From: Myxococcota bacterium
GTDB taxonomy: Bacteria; Myxococcota_A; UBA796; CAJQPC01
Assembly: GCA_023150775.1 (NCBI GenBank)
Contig: JAKLKE010000010.1
Coordinates: 1 to 47,675, forward strand
Direction: 5' to 3'
DNA: 47,675 nucleotides
Each line of letters starts with the position of its first letter. Position 1 is the stretch's first letter. The notes below the pieces were generated by a model, which was given only the letters and a program-made list of their open reading frames with translations, had not been told where the DNA came from and did no database searches. The translations under genes and the position numbers were made by a program. Shown here one piece after another: positions 26,901 to 34,511 of this stretch.

Positions 26901-27285
26901 AGCGCCCCTCGGACGCGCTGAGCCCGCTCACCTGGCCCTCGGCGTAGGTCAGGCTGAGCGCGCCGACCTTCGGAGCCCCCAGCGGCAAGGCGTCGAAGCT
27001 CATGCCCCAGCGCCGCGCGGCCTCGTCCCAGCGCCGCCGGATGACGAGGCCGCCGTCGTCAACGTCCAGGGCCTCGACGATCAGGGCGCCGGTGACGGGG
27101 TGAACGACGATCCACTCCCGGCCCTGCTGCTTGGAGCGGGGGTCGTCCGGGGTCACCGCGCCCAGCCACATCGGCCCCTCTGGGCCCAAGATCGGCGGGA
27201 TCACCACGTCGCCGCCGCCAGCCTGGGCCCCAGACGGGGTGGCGGCGGCCAAGAGCAGGAGCGTGGTGAGCGCCGGTCCTCGCAT
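23992..27285 (-). CDS. Secreted RHS/YD-repeat protein, no recognisable toxin tip
   Basis: 1097 residues. A Sec signal peptide (about 1-22, ending GAQA) is followed by a long run of RHS/YD repeats from about 110 to 900. Units resemble GRLTNFVDPRGATTTLRRDAEG, with the G-R-x-x-x-x-x-x-P and R-D-x-x-G-R elements repeated dozens of times. An RHS-core-like end (RYNPLGAALG, where canonical proteins have YDPFGR) occurs about 185 residues before the end. The tail is rich in Pro, Trp and Ala, with no toxin motif I know. Canonical RHS toxins have a C-terminal nuclease or similar domain and an immunity gene; neither is seen. It starts 6 bases after the CHAT gene, so it is surely co-transcribed. Role unknown; a cell-surface shell or adhesin is one option. 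Confidence 0.85.
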   Translation of the reverse strand: MRGPALTTLLLLAAATPSGAQAGGGDVVIPPILGPEGPMWLGAVTPDDPRSKQQGREWIVVHPVTGALIVEALDVDDGGLVIRRRWDEAARRWGMSFDALPLGAPKVGALSLTYAEGQVSGLSASEGRFAKVLRGPDGFPAQLDLPGGQALYYDSIGGRLLAVSGSARPRTRYTYDAAGRLAGILWADGSSALVERDAAGRVIALLGPGPAQLLLSWRADGQLTARDAVGRVWVLREEAKGLVVTGPSGRVVQSQRDEFGRLTNFVDPRGATTTLRRDAEGQLIELQSPAGRWRLVWEARRLVALIDPSGGEWRALRDLNGALTALIDPLGRRRELSTRPDGALESQKRGGETTRLVRDVNGRITRIETPGGPVVRLRWSESGELVEVEDPAGGKISLSERRGGLPGLIRLRDGAELRLRFDTLGRVRAVESPEGARFDWIRDLSGRLTELRGPGGQRRTLRYRADGLISQIGAVWGLLYGLDGRLSAVRPPGQPPWRLGWDRLGELISVEVNGERSTIQRDERGHPSALGPLRWAWDALGRLISAEGPGLSLRLGRNSAGEVSQLSLGESAPIRVDRDGAGRVVGLDDGARALRLERDAGGRVIGLNGDGEALSVERDVRGLPVRQRIGDLDQRAARDAEGRVLRWTSATGLALSLDRDAAGRPLLVRFPDGVLDRRERAPGYAAAILEAADGDVIDDLELSLSAAGQVLSARRGGGEERWAFDALGRPTALTEPAGAWIWRLDELTGPDGERALYTPDGRPSAAVPPLGVVAWGLGEDRLDYSLNEAGQVTALRGERGRVSLEYDELGRPVRGAGQGPLALVWDLLGRPTRVQAPDGDSRLSWGLDRPLRVIVDGHATEILGDLSAGLALGGATRVNVAVGERGSPRALTDKGELLRLLRYNPLGAALGEAPPWPGWRGLWTPSAEAPTLDGAGAWDPYSGQPLSPRWRPPWAHGPPSPAPWPEIDGVASPWWEPAPYAPESVWADPLALLRALGELGELFDAPSVALRPAAPPAGWLGPSAATPEDPWGQHPEGLPIHLDPLSFLALQAAMPPSTPLRAEDVLRALLHQELAGQPALTWVPGWTPRGALSQVVP

Positions 27286-27291
27286 CCTGGC

Positions 27292-29640
27292 TCAGGGCAG
27301 GTCGTAGAGGAGGAAACCGCTCCACCACGATGGATCGAAGTGGGCGTTGTCTTCGCCTTGGAGCGCGCTGCGGCCGTCCACCAGGGCCACGCCGGGCTTG
27401 CGGTCCTGGATGATCGACTCGAAGAAGCGGAAGAGCACCTTCGCCCGTTTGTCGGGGGGGATGAGCCAAGACGAGCGTAAGACCGCTCTCACCCCGGCGG
27501 CGTGGAGGGCCTGGGCCCAGCGCTCTTGCACCGCGGGGGCGGCGTCGCTGCTGATCACGGCGATCACGCCCTTGAGGTTCAGGCCCCGGGTGGCCGCCAA
27601 GCTGAGGCGCTCCTCACCGAGCTCAATCGAGCCCCGATCGCCGATCACCGGCATGGCGAGGTGGATGAACCGCGCCGTGGGCAAGATCTCCTTGAGCTTG
27701 TCGAGCTTGAGATCGGCCTTGGCCGGGGTGGACCGGCGCTCGGCGGGGAACTGCCGCCCGGTGGCTTCAGTCTCGCTGGCGAGCTTGATGCCTTCTGAGG
27801 CGTCCGTGGCCTCGCCGAGCTCTAAGCCGAGGTAGTCCGTGACAAAACGTTCGGGGGCCTCGGGGATCGGGCGGCGCAGCTCGGCGACGGTCATGGCCTG
27901 GGTGACCGTGCGCACGTCAGCCAGAAACCGCAGGCCCTGCTGCTGCTCGGGCAGCCCGGCGAAGGAGAGCTCCCGCAGGGGGCCATCGGCGACGATGAGG
28001 TAACGTCCGACGCCGATGAGGTCGTCCAAGAAGGGATCGATGAGCTGACGGCGCAGGCTGTCCCCGAGCTTCGGCGACACCTTCGACCCGCCGCTGGCCT
28101 CCCCGGCGCGTAAGGCGGCGACGAGCTGCTCGCCGGTGCGCAGGACGGCCTTGGTGTCGGCGAGGCGGACGACGCGGCCCTTCTCTTGGGTGAGCACGAC
28201 GAGCTCACCGCCGCCGGGCTCCAGGCGCATGGAGAAGATCGCGAGGCCTTTCATGTCGTCGCGCAGCTTGGCATAGTCGGCGAGGGGCGCGGGCAAGGCC
28301 CGGACGAAGGCCGGGGTCTCTTTGGCTTTGGCCTCTTGGGCGTCGACGGCCTTCTTCGCCTCGATGGGCTCGGCGCCGGAGCCGGCGAGCCAGGCCAAGG
28401 TCTCGGCGCGGAGGGTCTGGTGGGCCTGGAGGTAGGCGGCGCGGACGGCGGGCTCAAGGCCCAGGGTGGGGTCGTCGCCAACGGCCCAGGCGCGGTTCAT
28501 CATGCCGACGCTGTGGTGCCAGTCGAGGAGGAGCACCCCGGCGAGGCCGGCCTCAACGCCGGTCTTGCCATGGAGCAGGGCGAGGTCGGCGCGCACCCCG
28601 GCGCCTTGGCCCCCGGCGAGCACGGAGATCGGCGTGAGCGGCCCGCGCAGGTGGGTGGGGGTGCTGGCGTAGCCCTTCGCCCAGTCGGCGTAGGCCCCGT
28701 TGAGGTCTCCGGCGGCGGCTTTGCCCCGGGCGCGGGCGACGAGCGCGATGGGGTGCTCGGCGAGGGCCTCGGGGGCGGTGTTGTTGGGATCGGCGAGCAC
28801 CGCCCAGGCCGGGGCCTCAGCGGCGGCGGCCGTCTCGGAGAAGGTCTGGGCGCCGCCCGAGGTGAGCGTGCGGGCCTGGGCCTCGGCGCGAAGGGGGGCG
28901 CCGGGCTCACCGAGGCTCTGCCCGAGGCTCAACAGCTCCGCCTGAAGCTCCGCCGGGCGGGCCCCAGACTCCCGAACGAGGCGCTCCCACTCCAGCCGGG
29001 ACTCCAGCCGGGCGGTCATGGCGCCCAAGGAGTCGGCGGCGTTCACCCAGTCTTTGGCGGCCTGGGTGATCTGGGCCTGATCGCCGCTGTACTCCGCGGC
29101 GCGAAGCCGGGCGCGGTGCAGGTGCTGCCGGGCGAAGGCCTCGCCCAAGGCGGCGTCGGCGGCGAGCGGCGTGAGGCTGAACCCGGGGTGCGCCAGAGCT
29201 TTGTTTGGTTGACCAACCAACACAAGGCGCAGGGCCTCGGCGGCGTCGGACCAGGGGGCGGCGAGGGCGGCGGCGGCGGCGCTCAGCTCGTCCTCTTGGC
29301 CGAGCGCGAAGGCGGCCAGAGCCCGTGTGCGACCAGCCTCGGCGGCGAGATCGGCGCGCTGGCCTTCAGCGGCGAAGGCGGCGACCTCTTGGGTGAGGGT
29401 GAGCGCCGTCGTGGCGTCCCCACGCTCCAAGGCGGCCAGGGCCAAGGTCGCGCCGAGCTCAGCGGCGCCGACCTTGTCTTTGGCGGTGACCAGGGCCTCC
29501 CGCAGGGCCGTCGCGCCTTCAGCGGCCTCTTTGGCCCGACCGGACTTCAGCCGCCGCAGGGCCGCCTCATGGCCCAGGCGCGCGGCGAGGGGCGTGGCGC
29601 CGAGCTCGATGGCGGCCTTGGCGGCGGCGTCTAGGCGGCG
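27292..29640 (-). CDS. CHAT-domain protein lacking the His/Cys dyad (C-terminal part of a frameshifted TPR-CHAT lipoprotein)
   Basis: This reading frame is open from 29640 to 27292 (about 783 codons) but has no good start codon; the first alternative is a TTG at 29445 inside conserved-looking sequence. It continues in another frame into the lipoprotein fragment at 29567-30286, so the two probably form one gene of about 997 codons. The first half is alanine-rich helical repeat (TPR-like). The last about 330 residues match the CHAT (caspase-like) fold: ARFIHLAMP in place of the xxHxATHG box, ISSD in place of LSAC, then AGVRAVLRSSWLIPPDK and WSGFLLYDLP. Both catalytic residues (His to Pro, Cys to Asp) are missing, so proteolysis is not expected. 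It sits between the pseudokinase and RHS genes. Confidence 0.75.
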   Translation of the reverse strand, partial: RRLDAAAKAAIELGATPLAARLGHEAALRRLKSGRAKEAAEGATALREALVTAKDKVGAAELGATLALAALERGDATTALTLTQEVAAFAAEGQRADLAAEAGRTRALAAFALGQEDELSAAAAALAAPWSDAAEALRLVLVGQPNKALAHPGFSLTPLAADAALGEAFARQHLHRARLRAAEYSGDQAQITQAAKDWVNAADSLGAMTARLESRLEWERLVRESGARPAELQAELLSLGQSLGEPGAPLRAEAQARTLTSGGAQTFSETAAAAEAPAWAVLADPNNTAPEALAEHPIALVARARGKAAAGDLNGAYADWAKGYASTPTHLRGPLTPISVLAGGQGAGVRADLALLHGKTGVEAGLAGVLLLDWHHSVGMMNRAWAVGDDPTLGLEPAVRAAYLQAHQTLRAETLAWLAGSGAEPIEAKKAVDAQEAKAKETPAFVRALPAPLADYAKLRDDMKGLAIFSMRLEPGGGELVVLTQEKGRVVRLADTKAVLRTGEQLVAALRAGEASGGSKVSPKLGDSLRRQLIDPFLDDLIGVGRYLIVADGPLRELSFAGLPEQQQGLRFLADVRTVTQAMTVAELRRPIPEAPERFVTDYLGLELGEATDASEGIKLASETEATGRQFPAERRSTPAKADLKLDKLKEILPTARFIHLAMPVIGDRGSIELGEERLSLAATRGLNLKGVIAVISSDAAPAVQERWAQALHAAGVRAVLRSSWLIPPDKRAKVLFRFFESIIQDRKPGVALVDGRSALQGEDNAHFDPSWWSGFLLYDLP

Positions 29641-30286
29641 CGTCGAGGAGGCTCTGGAGATCCGCCTGGGCGAGGGCGGCCTGGCCCCCGGCGGCCAAGA
29701 TCGGCGCGCGGACCACCTTGGCCACCCAGTCCGTCGGGCTGAGCGCGGCCAGCGCCGTGGCGGCGGCGACGGGGTCGGGGTTGGTTCCGGCGACGACGAA
29801 GGGATCCTCAGCGGCGGTCGGGGCCTCGGGGGGGATCGCCCCGGCGCGGCGCGCCTGGAGGATCAACGCGGCGGCGGTCTCGGGGCTCGTCGCGGCGATC
29901 TTGGCGGCGATCCCAGCCACCAGCTCCGGCTGCCCAGCGGCCAAGGCCAGCTCCGCGCGCAGGCGGTGGTAGGCGGCCTCTTGACCGGCGGGGGCGCCCT
30001 CGTCGGTGAGCCGACCCAACACGTCGCCCGGGGCGCCCGACTCGATGGCCACGAGGCCATACAAGGGCAGGGCCAGGGGCTCGGTGGCGAAGAGCGCCTC
30101 CAGCTCGGTGAGCGCGGCGGCGTGGTCCCGGGCGGCCACGGCGACCTTGGCCTTGGCGAGGCCGGTGAGCGGCGCCTCCTTCGGCGCGGTCGGCGCGAGC
30201 GCGGTGGGGGCCGCGGCGGGGGTCGGCGCGGAGTCATCTCCGCAGGCGGTGGCGCAGAGCGCGAGCAGCAGAAGAGATCGTCGCAC
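29567..30286 (-). CDS. TPR-like lipoprotein, N-terminal part of the frameshifted TPR-CHAT gene
   Basis: Starts at GTG 30286. Signal peptide MRRSLLLLALCATAC with lipobox CATAC (Cys15), then an Ala/Pro/Thr tether and TPR-like helical repeats (ARDHAAALTELEALFATEP; QPELVAGIAAKIAATSPETAAALI). The useful frame ends near 29640: from there this frame gives only Arg/Pro-rich shadow sequence (PPRRRRQGRHRARRHAP) up to its stop, while the neighbouring frame carries on with DAAAKAAIELGATPLAARL and leads into the CHAT protein. Removing one base in the run GCGCCGCC near 29635-29640 would join them. Either a sequencing indel, a pseudogene or programmed frameshifting; the first is most usual. Confidence 0.7.
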   Translation of the reverse strand: MRRSLLLLALCATACGDDSAPTPAAAPTALAPTAPKEAPLTGLAKAKVAVAARDHAAALTELEALFATEPLALPLYGLVAIESGAPGDVLGRLTDEGAPAGQEAAYHRLRAELALAAGQPELVAGIAAKIAATSPETAAALILQARRAGAIPPEAPTAAEDPFVVAGTNPDPVAAATALAALSPTDWVAKVVRAPILAAGGQAALAQADLQSLLDAPPRRRRQGRHRARRHAPRRAPGP

Positions 30287-30346
30287 GTCCTATGCTCCGA
30301 TGAGGTGCTGGCCCGAGCCTACCACGGTTTGTGGCCCGGGTGGACC

Positions 30347-32527
30347 TCAGCGGCAGTCGCTCCCGCCGCCCGCGAAGCAGGTGTAGGAGCCGCCCTCGGA
30401 GAGCACGAGGCGGGCCGAGCGGCTTGTGCCGTCGGCGGCGGTGCCGGTGATCTTGCAGGGGCCAGGGCCGGGCATCTTCACGAGCACGGGGCCGTCGCCG
30501 GTGGGGGTGCCGTTGTGGCACTTCGCGGTGAGGCGGGTGAGGGCGGGATCGCCGCTCACGAAGGTGGCGGTAATCGGCGCGGCGGCCGCCGCGGGCTCAG
30601 GCTCGGGCTTGTTGGGTTTCCGTGGGCCCGTCGTCGCCAGGGGGCGAGCGGGGGTCTCGGCGGGCGCGACGGCCTCGGCGGGGGCCTTGGGGCGGCTCGG
30701 GGGCCTCGTGGCCTTGACCGGGGCGGGGGCCTCCTCAGGCGCCTCGACCTCGACGGCGTCGGCCTCCTCGGGGGCGACCGTGGCCGGGGCCTCGATGATC
30801 GTCTCGGGGGCGGGCGCCTCGCTGAGCAGCTCGTCGAAGGCGCCGAGCTTCCAGGCCACGCCGCCCAGAAGCGCGAGACCGCCAAAAGCGCCGAAGCAGG
30901 CGATGATGATGGCGATCAGCACGCCGCTCACGCCGGAGGAGGACGGCGGCGCGGGCGGAGGCGCGGCGGGGCGCGCGGCCTTGGGAGCGCGGGCTGGGCG
31001 CGCGGCGGGCGGCGGAGACGAGGGGGGATCGGCGCTGGGATCGGCGACGGGCGGGCGCGTCGGCGGGCTGGGCGCTTGGGGCGTCGGCGGCGCGACGGCG
31101 GCCTGGGGCGCGGCGGCGGGGGCGCCATAACGCCCGCCGGGGCCGAGCTTCGCGACGGGGGCGGGCTCGTCGCGCTCGTCGTCGTCGGGGATGAGCGTCA
31201 TGCCCGAGTTGTGGTCGGACATGCGCGGCTCTAAGGCGGCGGGCCTGGCGGGCGCAGGCGCCAGGGCCGGGGCGGGCGAGACCACCGGCGGCAGCGGCGG
31301 CGGCAGGTCGTCTTCTGGCGGGTTCGTGAGCTCTTCGCCGGGGCTCGGCGGCGCGGGGCTCCAGGCCTGCTGGCCCAAGGGCACGGTCGCGAACGACACG
31401 CTGGGCAGGCCGAGCTGGGTGGGCTCCTCGTCGTGATCCGCGCTGACCGAAGACGGCACGGGGCTCAGCGACGAGGGCGCGGCGGGGGCGGGCGGGTGAT
31501 CGTGGCGGGTCTGGGCGCGGCGTGGGTCGGGGGCGGCGAAGCGCACCTCCGAGGGCCACGAGAGCTCGTCATCGACGGACTCGCCTTGTTCGGCGAGGTT
31601 ACGCGCCTCGGGCAGCTCGACGACCATGATCACGGCGGTGTCTTCAGACTTGTTCTTGCCGAGGATCTTGGGCAGGGCCGCCGGGGCCCAGGCGGAGACG
31701 CTCGGGCCACGCAGGGACTTCGCGAGGGCGTCGATCTGCTGGGCGAGGGCCTGGGGCGAGGGGCGCTCGTTGGGGTTGAACGAGAGGCCTAGGCGCAAGA
31801 GCTGGGCGGCGGGCGGGGGCACCTGCTCACCGGGCCGGGCGCCGAGGCGGGCCAAGGCCACGCGGAGCTGCTCGCCGTGTTTGGCCGGGGAGACCTCGGC
31901 GGGGAAGGCGGGCTCGCCGGTGAACAGCTCCAGCAAGAGCGCGGCGAGGCCGTAGGTGAGCGCGGTGGGGGAGCGGTCGCCGTCGGGGGGGACGTAGCCG
32001 GGCATCGCCTGGTCGAAGGGGTGCTCGGTGGGGGCGAGGATCCACAGCCCGGCGACCTTCACCCGGCCTGTTGGGTCTACGAGCACATCTTCAGGGCAAG
32101 GACCGCTGGAGGAGAGCCGGGCGCCTTTGCCCCGGCGCTCGACGTCATCCAGGGCCCAGGACACCGCACGACCCACTTCAGCGGCCAGCTCAAGGCAGAG
32201 CTTGATCGGCAGCCAAGCGCGGCGCTGGCGCTGAAACTCCAAGATCCGGGCCAAAGAGATGCCGTCGCACAGCTCGTAGACCAAGGCCGCCTGGGCGCCC
32301 AAGGCCGAGACGTGCATCAGCCGCAAGAGGTTGTCGTTGCGGGCCTTGGCCATTCGCCGGGCGCGGCGCTGGAGCGCGACGAGGGCGTCACGGTCGGAGC
32401 CGACGTCACGGAGGACACGGATGAGCACCTGCTCGTCCGGACCCTCCCCAGAGGACAAGGCGCCTCGGCGCACATCGGGGCCCCACGCGAGGAAGGGGCC
32501 CGTGATCTTCAGCTTGCTCTTCTCCAC
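30347..32527 (-). CDS. Membrane-anchored pseudokinase (Ser/Thr kinase-like)
   Basis: 726 residues from GTG 32527 (GGTGAGG just before it); the frame stays open to 32680 and would then overlap the divergent gene. N-terminal kinase-like domain (about 5-270). The VAIK Lys is Arg (VLIRVL), HRDxKxxN is replaced by SSSGPCPED, DFG by AGL and APE by VPPDGD, so catalysis is unlikely although the fold can be followed. A Pro/Ala/Glu-rich linker (about 300-530) leads to a single membrane segment (about 535-561, LIAIIIACFGAFGGLALLGG). A second Pro-rich stretch and a C-terminal domain of about 75 residues with four Cys follow. This layout (kinase inside, sensor outside) is that of transmembrane Ser/Thr kinases, but built on an inactive kinase. 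First gene of the CHAT-RHS operon. Confidence 0.8.
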   Translation of the reverse strand: MEKSKLKITGPFLAWGPDVRRGALSSGEGPDEQVLIRVLRDVGSDRDALVALQRRARRMAKARNDNLLRLMHVSALGAQAALVYELCDGISLARILEFQRQRRAWLPIKLCLELAAEVGRAVSWALDDVERRGKGARLSSSGPCPEDVLVDPTGRVKVAGLWILAPTEHPFDQAMPGYVPPDGDRSPTALTYGLAALLLELFTGEPAFPAEVSPAKHGEQLRVALARLGARPGEQVPPPAAQLLRLGLSFNPNERPSPQALAQQIDALAKSLRGPSVSAWAPAALPKILGKNKSEDTAVIMVVELPEARNLAEQGESVDDELSWPSEVRFAAPDPRRAQTRHDHPPAPAAPSSLSPVPSSVSADHDEEPTQLGLPSVSFATVPLGQQAWSPAPPSPGEELTNPPEDDLPPPLPPVVSPAPALAPAPARPAALEPRMSDHNSGMTLIPDDDERDEPAPVAKLGPGGRYGAPAAAPQAAVAPPTPQAPSPPTRPPVADPSADPPSSPPPAARPARAPKAARPAAPPPAPPSSSGVSGVLIAIIIACFGAFGGLALLGGVAWKLGAFDELLSEAPAPETIIEAPATVAPEEADAVEVEAPEEAPAPVKATRPPSRPKAPAEAVAPAETPARPLATTGPRKPNKPEPEPAAAAAPITATFVSGDPALTRLTAKCHNGTPTGDGPVLVKMPGPGPCKITGTAADGTSRSARLVLSEGGSYTCFAGGGSDCR

Positions 32528-32664
32528 AACCTCACCGACTTGGCGCTCAGCATAACACAGCCTTCTAAACCCGAGACGCTGAGCTTTGCCAGGACCGCCC
32601 AGAGTCGCCGCCGGTCGCGCGCTGGGCGTGCTAAGGGGTGGAGGATCGCCGTGGAGCCCGCCCG

Positions 32665-33456
32665 TTGTCCCAGCCATCACCGTCTGCGCCGCCTCCTGAG
32701 CATGACCTCCTCCGCGCGGCGCTGCGTGAGGCCGGAGACGCCGCGACGGTGCGTTTCCGGCGCGCAGAGGTCTCCGCGAAGGACGACGACACCTTCGTCA
32801 CCGACGCCGACCACGCCGCCGAGCGCATCCTCTCGGCGCGGCTGCGCGAGAGCTGGCCCAACGATGGCCTCGTCGGCGAAGAGGGCGCGGCGATGAGCGG
32901 GGATCGCACCTGGTTCATCGACCCCATCGACGGCACCCACGCCTTCTTGGAGGGCCTCGCCCACTGGGGCCCCACGGTGGGCCTCGTCGGGCAGACCGCC
33001 GCGGGCGACGCCGAGATCACCCTGGGCGCGACGTATTTTCCGCGCATCGACGAGTTCTGGTTCGGCGCCCGGGGCGGCGGGGCCTGGCGTGATGGCCGCC
33101 GTCTTCCGCCCCTCGACGAGCCCGTCTACGACCGGCGCTCCGTGCTGTTCATCCCCTCGCGCTTTCACCGCTGGTTTGAGAGTGACCACGTCGGCAAGTG
33201 CCGCAGCCTCGGCTCCACCGCCGCGCACCTCTGCCTCGTCGCGGGCGGCGCGGCCTGGGCGGCGTTTGTGCCCGGCGGCTGGGGCGTCTGGGATGTCGCG
33301 GGCGGGCTCTGCCTGTTAGAAGAGGTGGGCGGGGTCGCGCGGGCCTTTGATGGCTCCTCCCTCGACCCCCTCCGTGACCGTGGCCTGCCGTTTTTGGCGG
33401 GTCACCCAGCGGCGGTGGAGCGGGCGATTCAGTCCATCCGCCTCCGCGCCCCCTGA
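32665..33456 (+). CDS. Inositol-monophosphatase-family phosphatase
   Basis: About 263 residues, family length. Metal sites: TFVTDADHAAE (the family's D-x-A-E-box region), GEE in LVGEEGAA, DPIDGT in WFIDPIDGTHAFL, and WDVAGGLCLLEEVGG near the C-terminus. Candidate substrates are inositol phosphates, histidinol phosphate or PAP; these cannot be told apart from the motifs. The start is either GTG 32638 or TTG 32665; TTG is chosen because GGAG lies 8 bases before it. Divergent from the pseudokinase and 40 bases before the sigma factor gene, so possibly an operon with it. Confidence 0.9.
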   Translation: MSQPSPSAPPPEHDLLRAALREAGDAATVRFRRAEVSAKDDDTFVTDADHAAERILSARLRESWPNDGLVGEEGAAMSGDRTWFIDPIDGTHAFLEGLAHWGPTVGLVGQTAAGDAEITLGATYFPRIDEFWFGARGGGAWRDGRRLPPLDEPVYDRRSVLFIPSRFHRWFESDHVGKCRSLGSTAAHLCLVAGGAAWAAFVPGGWGVWDVAGGLCLLEEVGGVARAFDGSSLDPLRDRGLPFLAGHPAAVERAIQSIRLRAP

Positions 33457-33496
33457 GATCCTCCCCCCTGATGCTCCCCCTGCGCTTGAGGTGCTG

Positions 33497-34510
33497 ATGA
33501 CCGAACCCGGAGACGACGTGGAGGTTCTGGACGCAGACGGCCTCCCTCTGGATCCATTGGGGTCGGAGAACGCCGCGCGCGCGCTCCCGCCAGGGATGAA
33601 CGCCCTCGTCGTGCCGACGCCCCGGGCCCCCCGGTCCACCGGCGGCGATCTCCTGAGCCACTACCTCACCGAGGTGCGGCGTTACCCCCTGCTCAGCCCC
33701 GAAGAAGAGAAGGTCACGGCCATCGCTTGGCACGAGACCGGCGACAAAGAGGCCGCGGAGCGCCTCGTCACCGCCAACCTCCGCCTCGTCGTGAAGCTCG
33801 CCTTCCAGTACCACCGCCAGTGGTCCAACGTGCTCGACCTCATCCAAGAGGGCAACGTCGGCCTCGTCGAGGCGCTCTCCCGTTTTGATCCTTACCGGGG
33901 CATTCGTTTCTCAAGCTACGCCCAGTACTGGATCCGGGCGATGATCCTGCGCTTTCTGATGGACAACTTCCGCATGGTGCGCCTCGGCAGCACCCGCAGC
34001 GGCCGAAAGCTGTTCTTTCAGCTCCAGAAAGAGAAAGAGCGCCTGGTGAAAGAGGGCCTGCGCCCCTCCACCCGCCTGCTCGCCGAGCGCCTAGACGTCA
34101 CCGAGAGCGAGGTGATCTCCGTCGATCAGCACCTGCGCGCCCCGGCGATGTCGCTGCACGCGCCCATGGGCAACGACGATGAGGGCCGCAGCCTCGCCGA
34201 CGTGGTCTACGACGCCAGCAGCCCCAGCCCTGATGAGAACGTCGCCCGCAGCGAGCTCGGCGCCATGGTCCGCGAGAAGCTGGAGGCCTTCGCCGAGACC
34301 CTCACCGACGTGCGAGAGCGCGCCATCTGGACCGAGCGCCTCACGGCGATGGACCCGGTGCCGCTCTCGGTGATCGGCAAACGTTTCGACGTGTCCAAAG
34401 AGCGCATCCGGCAGGTCGAGTCTCGGCTTCGTAAACGTCTGAAGGCGTTCTTGCAGGCCGAGATGGGCGACGAGATCGACTTCGAGTTCCAGGTCCCAGA
34501 GGGCGACTGA
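33497..34510 (+). CDS. rpoH: Sigma-70-family factor, RpoH (sigma-32)-like
   Basis: 337 residues from ATG 33497 (GAGGTG in front). An upstream frame reaching 33347 belongs to the phosphatase region. A Met- and Asp-rich N-terminus (1-50), a region 1.2/2 core (LVTANLRLVVKLAFQYHRQW, LDLIQEGNVGLVEALSRFDP, FSSYAQYWIRAMILRFLMDN), and the RpoH-box-like RSGRKLFFQLQKEKERL, which separates RpoH-type from other sigma factors. Region 4 helix-turn-helix: VIGKRFDVSKERIRQVESRLRKRLK. Expected role: heat-shock or stress transcription. Myxobacteria have several RpoH-like sigma factors (SigB, SigC), so the exact orthologue is open. It lies near, but not in, the Lon/Clp cluster of the window. Confidence 0.93.
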   Translation: MTEPGDDVEVLDADGLPLDPLGSENAARALPPGMNALVVPTPRAPRSTGGDLLSHYLTEVRRYPLLSPEEEKVTAIAWHETGDKEAAERLVTANLRLVVKLAFQYHRQWSNVLDLIQEGNVGLVEALSRFDPYRGIRFSSYAQYWIRAMILRFLMDNFRMVRLGSTRSGRKLFFQLQKEKERLVKEGLRPSTRLLAERLDVTESEVISVDQHLRAPAMSLHAPMGNDDEGRSLADVVYDASSPSPDENVARSELGAMVREKLEAFAETLTDVRERAIWTERLTAMDPVPLSVIGKRFDVSKERIRQVESRLRKRLKAFLQAEMGDEIDFEFQVPEGD

Positions 34511-34511
34511 G

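Noticed and set aside
23992-27285. Polymorphic RHS toxin with immunity gene
   Set aside because: No toxin-like C-terminal domain and no small immunity gene after it; tRNA genes follow instead.
25708-27480. 590-codon plus-strand open frame opposite the RHS gene
   Set aside because: Shadow of the RHS repeats in a high-GC genome; no motif or start signal.
29327-31234. 635-codon plus-strand open frame opposite the CHAT and kinase genes
   Set aside because: Arg/Gly-rich shadow; crosses the boundary between two minus-strand genes.
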